NCBI RefSeq assembly: GCF_003610915.1
Contig: NZ_NSDJ01000001.1
Span: forward strand, 2,976,001-3,040,000
From: Rahnella variigena
GTDB lineage: Bacteria; Pseudomonadota; Gammaproteobacteria; Enterobacterales; Enterobacteriaceae
DNA: 64,000 nucleotides
Direction: 5' to 3'
The first letter of the stretch is position 1; the number at the start of each line of letters is the position of its first letter. The translations under genes were made by a program, and so were the position numbers. Positions 38,029 through 46,429 of the stretch are shown here, one piece after another. Under the pieces are notes generated by a model, which was given only the letters and a program-made list of their open reading frames with translations, did not search any database and had not been told where the DNA came from.

Positions 38029-39828
38029 CTATCTCTGTGACGTCGCCACATTCCTCTTCAATGCTTTTTCAGCCTGTGCCGCTTTCATTCCTTTCTCTGC
38101 GCTGCGATGTAAAATCCAGCCGAAAAGCAGAATGGACAGGGCGCACAACAGGAATAAAATACGTCCCCACAGCGGATTCGGCACCAGCACCATCAGCAGT
38201 AAACCCGCACCCATGTACATCGAAATGCGGCCGATTTTATCGCGCTGTAACCGGTCAAACTCATCCTGTTCGTGGTCGGCATAGACCGTCGTTTCCATAT
38301 CAGTGAAGAATTGCTGACGCTGGGTATTTCTCGCCGAGGCGTTCTCGCGATAAAATAGCGTCGTCAGGCAGAAGAAGCCGCCTGTAAACACCAGATGGGC
38401 AAAAATGTTCCACATGATGGCGACGTCCAGCAGTTCGCGTTTGGTCAGTGTGATGCCCAGCAGACGGGCGACGTCCGGCGCGGTGAACAGGTTCGCGACC
38501 ACGTAAGACACGCATAAACCAAACAACACGGTGACCCACGCCGCCCAGTCAGGCGTTTTACGGATAAAAACGCCGAGGAACAGGGGCACGACAATGGGTG
38601 CCTGCATCAGCGTGCCGACTTTCATCATCAGGTCGAACAGGCTGACGGTCTGCATGGTGTGCATGTATTGCGCCACTAAAATGACCAGCACGCCATTCAC
38701 CACGCAGGCAATCTGACCCACGCGCAGCTGGTATTTATCGCTGCGCTCGCTGTTACGGTTAATGATTGGCGTCCAGAAGCTGCGCACGAAAATCCCCGAG
38801 TTGCGGTTCAGCGCGCAGTCCATCGAAGACATTGTTGCGGCGAACAAGCCGGCCATCAGCAGACCGACGGTGCCCACTGGCATCGCGCGTTCAGCGAAAA
38901 TCAGATACACCGCATCGGTGGCGTTTTTGCCCAGTTCCGGATGTGCCGTAGCCGCGTCAGGATAAAGGATCGCCACCGCCCACGGCGGGATGAACCAGAT
39001 AATCGTGCCCACCAGCATCAGTACCAGCGCAAACAGCGCTGCTTTTTTGGCATTAAAGCTGTCTTTGGCATTCAGGAAACGGTAGGAATCTTGCAGGTTA
39101 TTGATGCTCTGCACGTTCTTGATAAAGAAGAACAGGAAGCAGGCTACCAGCAGTGAAATATAATGCGGGCCGACATCCGGACCGGTAAAGAAGCCGGAAG
39201 GGAATTCTGTCACCAGCTTCACCGGGCCACCGACTTTAAACAACGCCACCACCGCGCAGGCAATGGAGATAATCGCCACTACCAGCGTCTGCACAAAGTC
39301 ACTCGCCACCACGCCCCATGCGCCGCTCAGCAGCGAAATCACCAGCACCACGATGCCCGTCACCCATAACGTCAGTGTAATGTCATGCTGGAATACTGCA
39401 CTGGCAAACACGGCCAGACTGTTCAGCCACACGCCCGCACTGAGGATACTCAGCGGGATAATCATCCAGGTGAAAAATTGTTCGTTACCTTTGCCAAAGC
39501 GATGGTTAATCGCCTCTGTGGCAGTATCAACCCGTAACTGACGCAAGCGGGCGGCAAACCACCACCAGGCGACCAGATAGCCGAACACGTTACCGGCGAA
39601 CACGCTGACGACATTGAACCCGTAGCGGTAAGCCTGTCCGGCCGCACCGGTAAACGTCCAGGCGCTGAACTGGATCATAAAGGCGGTCGCGCCGACCATC
39701 CACCAGAGCATTCGCCCGCCGCCGCGAAAATAGTGGCTGGACGAGCCGGATGCCATCTTTTTGAACGCATAACTGATGGCAATCATTAAGACGAAGTAAC
39801 CGATCATGACCAGAACGTTGATATCCAT
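38029..39828 (-). CDS. Sodium/solute symporter of the polyuronate cassette
   Basis: Inner-membrane transporter of 599 residues in the sodium:solute symporter family, with about 13-14 hydrophobic segments. Features: NVLVMIGYFVLMIAISYAFKK at the start, GGGRMLWWMVGATAF, and AGLFAATMSSMDCALNRNSGIF, the conserved segment with the sodium site. A charged insertion near residues 505-535 (QQFFTDMETTVYADHEQDEF) precedes the last helices. Such long SSS proteins next to alginate-type lyases import unsaturated uronate mono- or oligomers (ToaA in Vibrio). Here it is divergent from the lyase operon with 256 bases between, and both promoters share the CRP site. Confidence 0.85.
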   Translation of the reverse strand: MDINVLVMIGYFVLMIAISYAFKKMASGSSSHYFRGGGRMLWWMVGATAFMIQFSAWTFTGAAGQAYRYGFNVVSVFAGNVFGYLVAWWWFAARLRQLRVDTATEAINHRFGKGNEQFFTWMIIPLSILSAGVWLNSLAVFASAVFQHDITLTLWVTGIVVLVISLLSGAWGVVASDFVQTLVVAIISIACAVVALFKVGGPVKLVTEFPSGFFTGPDVGPHYISLLVACFLFFFIKNVQSINNLQDSYRFLNAKDSFNAKKAALFALVLMLVGTIIWFIPPWAVAILYPDAATAHPELGKNATDAVYLIFAERAMPVGTVGLLMAGLFAATMSSMDCALNRNSGIFVRSFWTPIINRNSERSDKYQLRVGQIACVVNGVLVILVAQYMHTMQTVSLFDLMMKVGTLMQAPIVVPLFLGVFIRKTPDWAAWVTVLFGLCVSYVVANLFTAPDVARLLGITLTKRELLDVAIMWNIFAHLVFTGGFFCLTTLFYRENASARNTQRQQFFTDMETTVYADHEQDEFDRLQRDKIGRISMYMGAGLLLMVLVPNPLWGRILFLLCALSILLFGWILHRSAEKGMKAAQAEKALKRNVATSQR

Positions 39829-39946
39829 TGTCGTGACTCTCTCGTTTGTAGGGTGAGATGTTTTTGGTTATGTATTGAGCAAGCGTAGAAGAGGTAAATG
39901 AAATTAAAAGTCGGACAAATAAGAAATGCTTAGTTTGTTATCAAAT

Positions 39947-39962
39947 TGTGATTCCGGTCACT
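39947..39962. promoter_or_regulatory. CRP site in the symporter/lyase divergent promoter
   Basis: TGTGA-TTCCGG-TCACT matches TGTGA-N6-TCACA in nine of ten positions. It lies 119 bases ahead of the symporter start and 138 bases ahead of the lyase start, so it could serve one or both. It implies catabolite control, as is usual for such cassettes. Confidence 0.6.
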
Positions 39963-40026
39963 TGTCAGGCGTAATGTGGATATTTAAGTCAATTCTGACT
40001 GGCGAAACTGAACGTTCATTGCTTTA

Positions 40027-40039
40027 TTAGTATGACTAA
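40027..40039. promoter_or_regulatory. Candidate FadR-type GntR operator ahead of the lyase
   Basis: TTAGT-ATG-ACTAA is a perfect 5-3-5 palindrome; its core TAGTATGACTA fits the FadR-subfamily consensus TNGTNNNACNA. It is 46 bases ahead of the lyase start, a place suited to repression. Another palindrome, AGTCA-ATTC-TGACT, lies about 40 bases further upstream. The regulator would be the GntR gene at 44457. Confidence 0.5.
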
Positions 40040-40084
40040 AGCGTGAGATCTCATCGGGGCAATGGCGCGGAGCCGGGAGAAAAC

Positions 40085-41440
40085 ATGAAGTTAATGCAGG
40101 GCAAAAAGGTGAAAAGAACCGTGAACAGAATCACGACCGGCGCAACGCTGCTGCTGGGGCTGATGACGGGTTCTGCGGGCGTACTGGCCGCTGAACCGGC
40201 GTTTCTGAATCCGGCGCAGATGGCCGTTGTCCGCCAGCAACTGCGTGACCACAATGCCGCGCCACAAACCACCGACGCGTATCAGCATCTGCTGGCGGCG
40301 GCGGATTCCGCGCTGAAAAAGCCTGAACTGAGCGTGACCGACAAAGGTATGACGCCGCCGGGCGGTTCGAAACATGATTATCTCAGCCTGAGCGCGTACT
40401 GGTGGCCGGATGACAGCAAACCCGATGGCCTGCCGTGGATCCGTAAAGACGGTCATGTGAATCCCGCCAGCAAAAATGATCAGAGTGATGGCGTGCGGCT
40501 GGCTGATTTTACCGCCCGGGTGCAGAACCTGACGCTGGCCTGGTATTTTTCCGGCGAACAGAAATACGCGGATAAAGCCGCCAGCCTGCTGCGCACCTGG
40601 TTTATCACCCCACAAACGCGAATGAACCCGAATCTGAATTACGCGCAGGGCGTGCCGGGTATCTCGCCCGGGCGCAATGCCGGAGTGCTGGATGGCCGCT
40701 ATTTCTCCACCCGGATTGTGGATTCTCTGGTTCTGTTACGGGGTAATCCGGCGTGGACCGGCAACGACGAACAGCAAATGCGCGCGTGGATGCAGGATTA
40801 TCTGACGTGGTTGCAGGGCAGCAAAATCGCTAAAAAGGAAGGACGCACGGAGAACAATCACGGTAACTGGTATGTGACGCAGGTTTCCGGTATTGCGTGG
40901 TATCTGGGCGATAAAGCGGTGATTGGCGAGATGGCGAAGCTGATGAAAAGTAAGCTGGATGTGCAGCTGAAACCCGATGGCACGCAGCCCGCTGAACTGG
41001 CGCGGACGCGATCGTTTCATTACAGCTATTTCAATTTGCAGGCGATCAGCATGATGGCGGTGCTGGCGCAGAAAAATGGTATCGACCTGTGGCATTACCG
41101 CACGTCGCAGGGGGGCAGTGTGCTCAAATCGCTGGATTTCATGGCGCGCTTTACCGATCCGGCGCTGCCTTGGCCGTACAAATCACTTGATCAGATCCGC
41201 GTTCGTCCGGTGCCGTTACTTTCCTGGGCGGATAATGCCACCGGTGAAAAACGCTACGAGCAGCAAATTCGCAGCGCAACATTCACTCTGCCGCGAGCGG
41301 TGAAACCCGCTTCCGGCGGCTATCACGAAGACGTTACCCGCGGTGCAGTCATGGAAGCTGAAAGAGAAACCTGGCTGCTTTCACTGCCTTCCTTTGCGAC
41401 GGGGTACGTCGCGCCACAGGCGCCGGAGGATAAAAAATGA
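40085..41440 (+). CDS. Secreted polyuronate lyase, alginate-lyase fold (PL5/PL38-like)
   Basis: Enzyme of 451 residues with a signal peptide over about residues 1-36 (TTGATLLLGLMTG core, VLAAEP junction), so periplasmic or secreted. The helical-toroid alginate lyase fold is indicated by DYLSLSAYWWPDD (99-110), the motif NNHGNW (257-262) that matches the catalytic NNHxxW of PL5 A1-III lyase, and ARTRSFHYSYFNL (306-318) with the expected Arg and Tyr. It should cleave alginate or a related polyuronate such as glucuronan by beta-elimination. ATG 40085 has GGGAG ahead. Its stop overlaps the next start (ATGA). The exact polysaccharide cannot be read from sequence. Confidence 0.78.
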   Translation: MKLMQGKKVKRTVNRITTGATLLLGLMTGSAGVLAAEPAFLNPAQMAVVRQQLRDHNAAPQTTDAYQHLLAAADSALKKPELSVTDKGMTPPGGSKHDYLSLSAYWWPDDSKPDGLPWIRKDGHVNPASKNDQSDGVRLADFTARVQNLTLAWYFSGEQKYADKAASLLRTWFITPQTRMNPNLNYAQGVPGISPGRNAGVLDGRYFSTRIVDSLVLLRGNPAWTGNDEQQMRAWMQDYLTWLQGSKIAKKEGRTENNHGNWYVTQVSGIAWYLGDKAVIGEMAKLMKSKLDVQLKPDGTQPAELARTRSFHYSYFNLQAISMMAVLAQKNGIDLWHYRTSQGGSVLKSLDFMARFTDPALPWPYKSLDQIRVRPVPLLSWADNATGEKRYEQQIRSATFTLPRAVKPASGGYHEDVTRGAVMEAERETWLLSLPSFATGYVAPQAPEDKK

Positions 41441-43575
41441 ATGACTGGCAGCCGTTGCTGATAAGCGTCAGTGAAGCGGAGAAACTGCGTGAACAGATTA
41501 ACGCGGATTCCCCTTTGGGCGCGGCGCTGCGTGCGCACATCGTCACACTGGAACAAATGCTCGCGCAACCGCTGAATATTCCCGGTCACGGCGAAGCGGG
41601 CGGGCCTGAGCATACGCAGCACAAACAAAACTACCAGGCGATCAATCTGGCCGGGCGTTTATATCTGATTACCGGTGAGCCGCGTTACCTGGATTATGCG
41701 CTGGCGCTGCTGAACGGTTATGCCGCGATTTATCCGTCGCTGGGCAGTGCCATCAGCAAAGACAGTAATTCGCCAGGCCGTTTATTCCATCAGACGCTGA
41801 ATGAAAACATGTTCTGGCTGTACGCCGTCGAAGGCTATCACTGCCTGGTCCCGGCGCTCAGCGAGGCTCAGCGGGAAAATATTGAAACAAACTTGTTTCA
41901 GGTGATGGCGGATGACGCGCTGAACCGGCATACCAAAGATTTCGATATCGTGCACAACCACGGCATCTGGTCGGTGGCGGCGGCGGCAATCAGCGGTTAC
42001 GTGCTGGGCGATTCAGTGCTGGTGGAAAAGGCGCTATACGGACTGCAAGGCGACAGTGAAAGTGGCGGTTTTTTTGCCCAGCTGAACCAGCTTTTCTCGC
42101 CGGACGGATATTACATCGAAGGCCCGTATTATCACCGTTTTGCGCTGCGCCCGCTGCTGTTGCTGAGTGAGACCATCGAACGTCGCCAGCCGGAACTGGA
42201 GATTTATACGTTCCGCGGGCAGATCATCAGGAAAACTTGTGAAGCCCTGATGCAGACCGCTTTCCCCGACGGAACCTGGCCTGCGCTGAATGATTCCTCG
42301 AAAACCATCAATATCCGTGATGATGGCGCGGTGATCGCCGCCAGCGTCTGTTATTCCCGTTACGGCCACAATCTGCAGTGGATTGCCGTCGCCCAACAAC
42401 AGCACACCGTTTGGGTCAGCGCCGCCGCGCTGGAATTATCCGCCGCGTTGCAGCAATCGCCCGCGCGGCCTGTGAAGTGGGGCAGCGTCCAGTTGCGTGA
42501 TGGCCCCGAAGGGACGCAGGGCGGCATCGGAATTTTGCGGAGCAATACAGAAAATCAGGATATGGCGCTGATGTGGTACGGCCAGCACGGCAGTATTCCG
42601 CGCCTGCATTCGGCACTCAATCACGGACACTTTGACGGCCTGCATCTTAGCCTGTTCAGCCGCGGACGTGAGTTCCTGCGTGATTACGGTTTTGGCCGCT
42701 GGGTAAACGTCGAGCCGAAATTCGGCGGACGATACATCCCTGAAAATAACAGCTACTGCAAACAAACCGTCGCGCACAATACAGTGGTGGTGGACGGGCA
42801 AAGCCAGAATCATGGAGACAGCCTTGAGGCTGAAAAACGCTGGGGCGAACTGCATTTCTTCGTGACGGATAATCCGGAAAAACAGGGTATGAGCGCCCGG
42901 CTGAAAAACTACACGCCGGGAGTCGACCAGCAACGGACGGTGCTGATGCTCAGCCTGCCGGAACTTTCATCACCGCTGATGGTGGACGTTTTCCGCCTGA
43001 CCAGCGCACAGCCACATCGTTACGATTATTCGCTGCATCATCTCGGTCAGTTTGTCCGTACAGACGCTGCCCTGGAGGTGCCCGGCGAGCTGAAACCCCT
43101 GGGCAAAGATCACGGTTATCAGCACTTATGGGATTGCGGGCGCGCTGAAATCGCCGCGGGGGATTCGGCACTGTTCAGCTGGCTCGATGGCGACAGTTAC
43201 CGCACGCTGGTCAGCGCTTTCCCTGAAGGCGGCGAACTGATTGTCGCCCGTACCGGTGCGAACGACCCACATTTCAACCTGCGCTGCGAACCGGCATTAC
43301 TGCTGCGTACTCACGGCACGAATGCCATTTTTGCCAGCGTATTTGAAACCCACGGTTTTTTCGACGAAGCCACCGAAACGTCTGTTGATGCGCGCGGTAA
43401 GGCCGAACGCATTATCGTGGTGAGCCATGACGATGAGCAAACCGAACTGAATATTTTCTTTGCCAATAATCGCACATTGAACGTTTGCATCAGTAACCGT
43501 GCCGCACCGGCAGCGGAAGACGCGTTCAGCGTGGCGTGGCAATCCGTCTCACCTCTGAACATCCCTGAATCATAA
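41437..43575 (+). CDS. Cytoplasmic oligo-uronate lyase, PL17-like (heparinase II/III fold)
   Basis: Protein of 712 residues without signal peptide. An N-terminal helical toroid is followed by a beta-sandwich domain of the heparinase II/III type. Expected active-site groups of PL17 oligoalginate lyases are visible: Asn174-His175 (IVHNHGIW), Tyr231-Tyr232 (IEGPYYHRF), and His396/His398 (NHGHFDGLHL). It should split unsaturated oligo-uronates exolytically to single 4-deoxy-5-hexoseulose uronate units after import. Translation is coupled to the upstream lyase by an ATGA overlap; the dehydrogenase gene follows after 10 bases. PL12 or PL15 membership is an alternative. Confidence 0.8.
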   Translation: MNDWQPLLISVSEAEKLREQINADSPLGAALRAHIVTLEQMLAQPLNIPGHGEAGGPEHTQHKQNYQAINLAGRLYLITGEPRYLDYALALLNGYAAIYPSLGSAISKDSNSPGRLFHQTLNENMFWLYAVEGYHCLVPALSEAQRENIETNLFQVMADDALNRHTKDFDIVHNHGIWSVAAAAISGYVLGDSVLVEKALYGLQGDSESGGFFAQLNQLFSPDGYYIEGPYYHRFALRPLLLLSETIERRQPELEIYTFRGQIIRKTCEALMQTAFPDGTWPALNDSSKTINIRDDGAVIAASVCYSRYGHNLQWIAVAQQQHTVWVSAAALELSAALQQSPARPVKWGSVQLRDGPEGTQGGIGILRSNTENQDMALMWYGQHGSIPRLHSALNHGHFDGLHLSLFSRGREFLRDYGFGRWVNVEPKFGGRYIPENNSYCKQTVAHNTVVVDGQSQNHGDSLEAEKRWGELHFFVTDNPEKQGMSARLKNYTPGVDQQRTVLMLSLPELSSPLMVDVFRLTSAQPHRYDYSLHHLGQFVRTDAALEVPGELKPLGKDHGYQHLWDCGRAEIAAGDSALFSWLDGDSYRTLVSAFPEGGELIVARTGANDPHFNLRCEPALLLRTHGTNAIFASVFETHGFFDEATETSVDARGKAERIIVVSHDDEQTELNIFFANNRTLNVCISNRAAPAAEDAFSVAWQSVSPLNIPES

Positions 43576-43585
43576 AGGAGTCATT

Positions 43586-44362
43586 ATGTTTAACGATTTG
43601 AAAGGTCAGCGTGTTTTGATTACCGGTTCAACTAAAGGCATCGGTCTGGCGGCGGCGCAGGCATTTGCGGCGGCGGGCGCAAAGGTTGGGATTAACGGCC
43701 ATCGTCATGATGCCAGCCTCGATGAACTGGCGGCTGACATCGCTAAAAATGGCGGCGAAGTGGCGTACTTTGGCGCGGATGTCACGAAATCTGCCGAATG
43801 CGAAGCGCTGGTGGCGAACTTTGTCGAACGTTTTGGCGGAATAGATGTACTGATTAATAACGCCGGCGGTCTTGGCGGGCGTCAGGGGCTGGAAAACATC
43901 GACGACGATTTTTATGACCATGTGATGGATTTGAATGCCCGTTCGGCGCTGATGGTCACAAAATTCGCCATTCCGCATTTACGTCATGCGGCGAAACAAA
44001 GCGGCAAAACTACGTCGGTGATCAGCACCGGTTCCATTGCAGGACGTGAAGGCGGCGGGCCGGGAGCGAGTCTGTACGCGGCCTCAAAAGCCTGGCTGCA
44101 CAACGTTCACCGTAACTGGGTGAAGGAATTCACTAAAGACAATATCCGTTTCAATGTTATCGCGCCGGGCACTATCGACACCGTGTTCCACGCGGATAAA
44201 AGTGCAGAAGTGCGTGAGAAAATCGCCGGCTCTATTGCGATGGGACGTTTCGGTTCGTCGGAAGAGCTGGCACCGTCTTACCTGTTTTTCGCCTCGCACG
44301 CCTGTAGCGGTTACATCACCGGCCAGATATTAGACATTAATGGCGGTCAGATGGCGCCGTAG
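43586..44362 (+). CDS. Short-chain dehydrogenase, likely uronate (DEH) reductase
   Basis: Classical SDR of 258 residues. The cofactor site TGSTKGIG (13-20) is followed by NNAG and the catalytic Ser-Tyr-Lys (ISTGS, SLYAASKAW). After strand 2 the residues NGHRHD include an Arg, which may favour NADPH. In this operon it most likely reduces 4-deoxy-L-erythro-5-hexoseulose uronate to 2-keto-3-deoxygluconate, the step between lyase and the KDG pathway. A KduD-like role (2,5-diketo-3-deoxygluconate) is an alternative. It starts 10 bases after the PL17-like gene with AAGGAG ahead. KDG kinase and aldolase are not in the window. Confidence 0.8.
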   Translation: MFNDLKGQRVLITGSTKGIGLAAAQAFAAAGAKVGINGHRHDASLDELAADIAKNGGEVAYFGADVTKSAECEALVANFVERFGGIDVLINNAGGLGGRQGLENIDDDFYDHVMDLNARSALMVTKFAIPHLRHAAKQSGKTTSVISTGSIAGREGGGPGASLYAASKAWLHNVHRNWVKEFTKDNIRFNVIAPGTIDTVFHADKSAEVREKIAGSIAMGRFGSSEELAPSYLFFASHACSGYITGQILDINGGQMAP

Positions 44363-44384
44363 CGCACAGTTTGGGTGTCTTAGT

Positions 44385-44412
44385 GCGACGGCAGCATGCA
44401 GCGTGCCGTCGC
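44385..44412 (+). other. Hairpin between the SDR and GntR genes
   Basis: Perfect 9-bp inverted repeat GCGACGGCA / TGCCGTCGC with a 10-base loop and no T tract. It may limit read-through or stabilise the lyase message. Confidence 0.45.
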
Positions 44413-44456
44413 CTGAACTATGATGTCGGCAATCTGCACAGTAAAAAGGGAAGAGC

Positions 44457-45167
44457 ATGACGTTGCAGTTTGAAACCGCCGCAGGCATGACCCGTGGCCT
44501 GAATACCCATATCGCACGTGATATTGCACGTAAAATCCTGTCGGGCGAACTGGCGTCGGGAGCCATTTTGCCAAGTGAAATCGAGCTGGGCGAACAGTTT
44601 GGCGTCAGCCGTACCGCACTGCGCGAGGCATTGAAACTGCTGACATCCAAAGGGCTGCTGGAGTCGCGGCCTAAAATCGGCACCCGGGTTAAAGAGCGCG
44701 CACAGTGGAACATGCTGGATCCGCAGTTGCTGGAATGGATGCAGGGCATGGAAGCGACAGAAGAAATCTATCACCAGTTTCTGGAATTTCGCAAAGCCAT
44801 TGAACCGCACGCTACCGCGCTGGCCGCCGTGAATGCCAGCAAAGAACAGCGCATCGAACTTTCGCGGATCTACCGACAGATGTGTCATGTCGCTGAAAAT
44901 TTTGATGCTGAGCAGTGGGTGGATATCGATACCAAATTTCACCGGATGATCTTTATTGCCTCCGGTAACTGTTTTTATGTGCCGTTCGGCAACGTGCTGA
45001 CCACTATATTCAAATGGTTTTTTGAGTATTCCTCAAAAGAAGGGGGCATGTGTCTGAATGAACATAAGAGGATTTACGAAGCCATTATGGCCGGGGATGA
45101 AGGTGCCGCTTTTTCTGCGTCGCTGAGCCTGATGAAAGGGCATAAGCACCGGTTGCATCAGACATAA
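44457..45167 (+). CDS. GntR regulator, FadR subfamily
   Basis: Regulator of 236 residues. The N-terminal winged helix has ARKILSGELASGAILPSEIELGEQFGVSRTALREALKLLTSKGLL (shown here only as landmarks: LPSE, VSRTALREAL, SKGLLES). The C-terminal FCD domain has FRKAIEPHATALAA and DTKFHRMIF with metal/ligand-binding residues. The subfamily includes ExuR, UxuR and other sugar-acid repressors. It is the last gene of the polyuronate cassette, 94 bases behind the SDR, and is expected to respond to a uronate product. A matching operator is at 40027-40039. Confidence 0.85.
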   Translation: MTLQFETAAGMTRGLNTHIARDIARKILSGELASGAILPSEIELGEQFGVSRTALREALKLLTSKGLLESRPKIGTRVKERAQWNMLDPQLLEWMQGMEATEEIYHQFLEFRKAIEPHATALAAVNASKEQRIELSRIYRQMCHVAENFDAEQWVDIDTKFHRMIFIASGNCFYVPFGNVLTTIFKWFFEYSSKEGGMCLNEHKRIYEAIMAGDEGAAFSASLSLMKGHKHRLHQT

Positions 45168-45199
45168 CGGTTTGTGAACCGTTGCACTACGTTTTACAC

Positions 45200-45223
45200 A
45201 GCGCAGATTTTCTGCGCTTTTTT
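45200..45223 (+). terminator. Terminator of the polyuronate operon
   Basis: Perfect 8-bp stem AGCGCAGA / TCTGCGCT with a TTT loop and TTTTTT after it, 33 bases past the GntR stop. Confidence 0.9.
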
Positions 45224-45415
45224 ACGTCTGTCGATCCTGAAATGAGATTTCTGATACAAAAATGAAACAAATGTCACGGGCGCTTACGCCACAGTGCCAG
45301 TGCATCGTATAGACTTGTCATAATTATTACGGTCTAATCTTTTCATCGACACGATATATTTAAATGACCCGATAAAGTTACAGTGAATTATATTAATCAT
45401 TAACTCGGTGAATGC

Positions 45416-46282
45416 ATGAAAATACTCAAGGTCAGTGATTTCTTTCTATCAGAACATCATGCTTTCAGTTTATTCGATATGAACCGACAGTCGATGGAAG
45501 ATGTACACGTGCATGAATTTGATGAACTGGTTATTGTCCGAAATGGCAGCGGCTTTCATATCATCAACGATCAGGTGGAGTTTATTCATAAAGGCGACTT
45601 TTTTATCGTCAGCGCACACGATGTTCACTGTTATGAATCTACTAATAAGTTGTCAATAATCAATATTCTGCTACATAAAGAACGACCTTTTCATTTTATC
45701 AATAACATCGCTGAACTGACGGCGGGGATCAAAGAATATACCGGGTCGATGAAGAAACGTCGTACGGGATTATCGGATGAAGAATTGGCCAGAGTGATTG
45801 AACTGACGGATAAAATCACCCGGCAATCTGATGCCCGATATGATAACGCCTACTTTGCGACCGCAGAGTCTTATTTATTATCGATGATAGTGATGCTTTA
45901 CCAGTGTGCCATGCGTAAAGAATGTCGTGCCAGTGAGACAGAATCTGGGAAGCGCCATCTTCTGAATCATCTGCGCGAAAATTATACCTGCACGATTAAC
46001 TGGGATTATTTATGCGAAGAAAGTGGTGTCGCTAAAAGAACCATGTTCAGGTTTATAAAGGAGATCACCGGCTTTACACCGGAAAGGTTCCAGCAGCGCT
46101 ACCGTTTATTAAAAACGCAGGAGTTGTTACGCACCTCGGATTTAAGCATAGGGAAAATAGCCACGCTGTGTGGATTTTCCACCACATCCCGCCTGACGGA
46201 AGCGTACAAAAAACAGTTTCAAAGAACACCCTCTCAGGAACGGACGAGAGTCAGTAACAGTGTTATTTCAACCACGCATTAA
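45416..46282 (+). CDS. AraC family regulator of the rhamnoside cassette (RhaR/RhaS-like)
   Basis: Regulator of 288 residues. The N-terminal cupin domain (about 1-130) has HVHEFDELVIVRNGSGFHIIND, similar in layout to RhaR/RhaS (the [20 protein letters not shown] region). The C-terminal part has two helix-turn-helix units: INWDYLCEESGVAKRTMFRFIKE and IGKIATLCGFSTTSRLTEAYKK. It probably senses rhamnose or a rhamnoside and activates the transporter and rhamnosidase genes that follow after 147 bases. AT content is higher than in the neighbouring lyase genes, which suggests a different origin of this cassette. Confidence 0.82.
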   Translation: MKILKVSDFFLSEHHAFSLFDMNRQSMEDVHVHEFDELVIVRNGSGFHIINDQVEFIHKGDFFIVSAHDVHCYESTNKLSIINILLHKERPFHFINNIAELTAGIKEYTGSMKKRRTGLSDEELARVIELTDKITRQSDARYDNAYFATAESYLLSMIVMLYQCAMRKECRASETESGKRHLLNHLRENYTCTINWDYLCEESGVAKRTMFRFIKEITGFTPERFQQRYRLLKTQELLRTSDLSIGKIATLCGFSTTSRLTEAYKKQFQRTPSQERTRVSNSVISTTH

Positions 46283-46295
46283 TAACCTGTTCCGT

Positions 46296-46373
46296 TAATC
46301 TAAAGCAGTAATTTAAAGAAACAATTTAAAGCAATAGTTCAAAGTAATAATATCAAACCATAATAACAGTAAA
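46296..46373 (+). repeat. Degenerate 13-bp-period repeat ahead of the MFS gene
   Basis: Six consecutive 13-base units start at 46296, 46309, 46322, 46335, 46348 and 46361. The first four share the pattern (T/C)A(A/G)TYTAAAGNAN closely: TAATCTAAAGCAG, TAATTTAAAGAAA, CAATTTAAAGCAA, TAGTTCAAAGTAA. The last two are more worn. The repeat fills the space between the regulator stop and the transporter start, where the promoter must be. Confidence 0.75.
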
Positions 46374-46429
46374 CAGAAAGGACCTCTCAAGGATCATTTA
46401 ATTCACGTACACCTCTGAAGGACATTATT

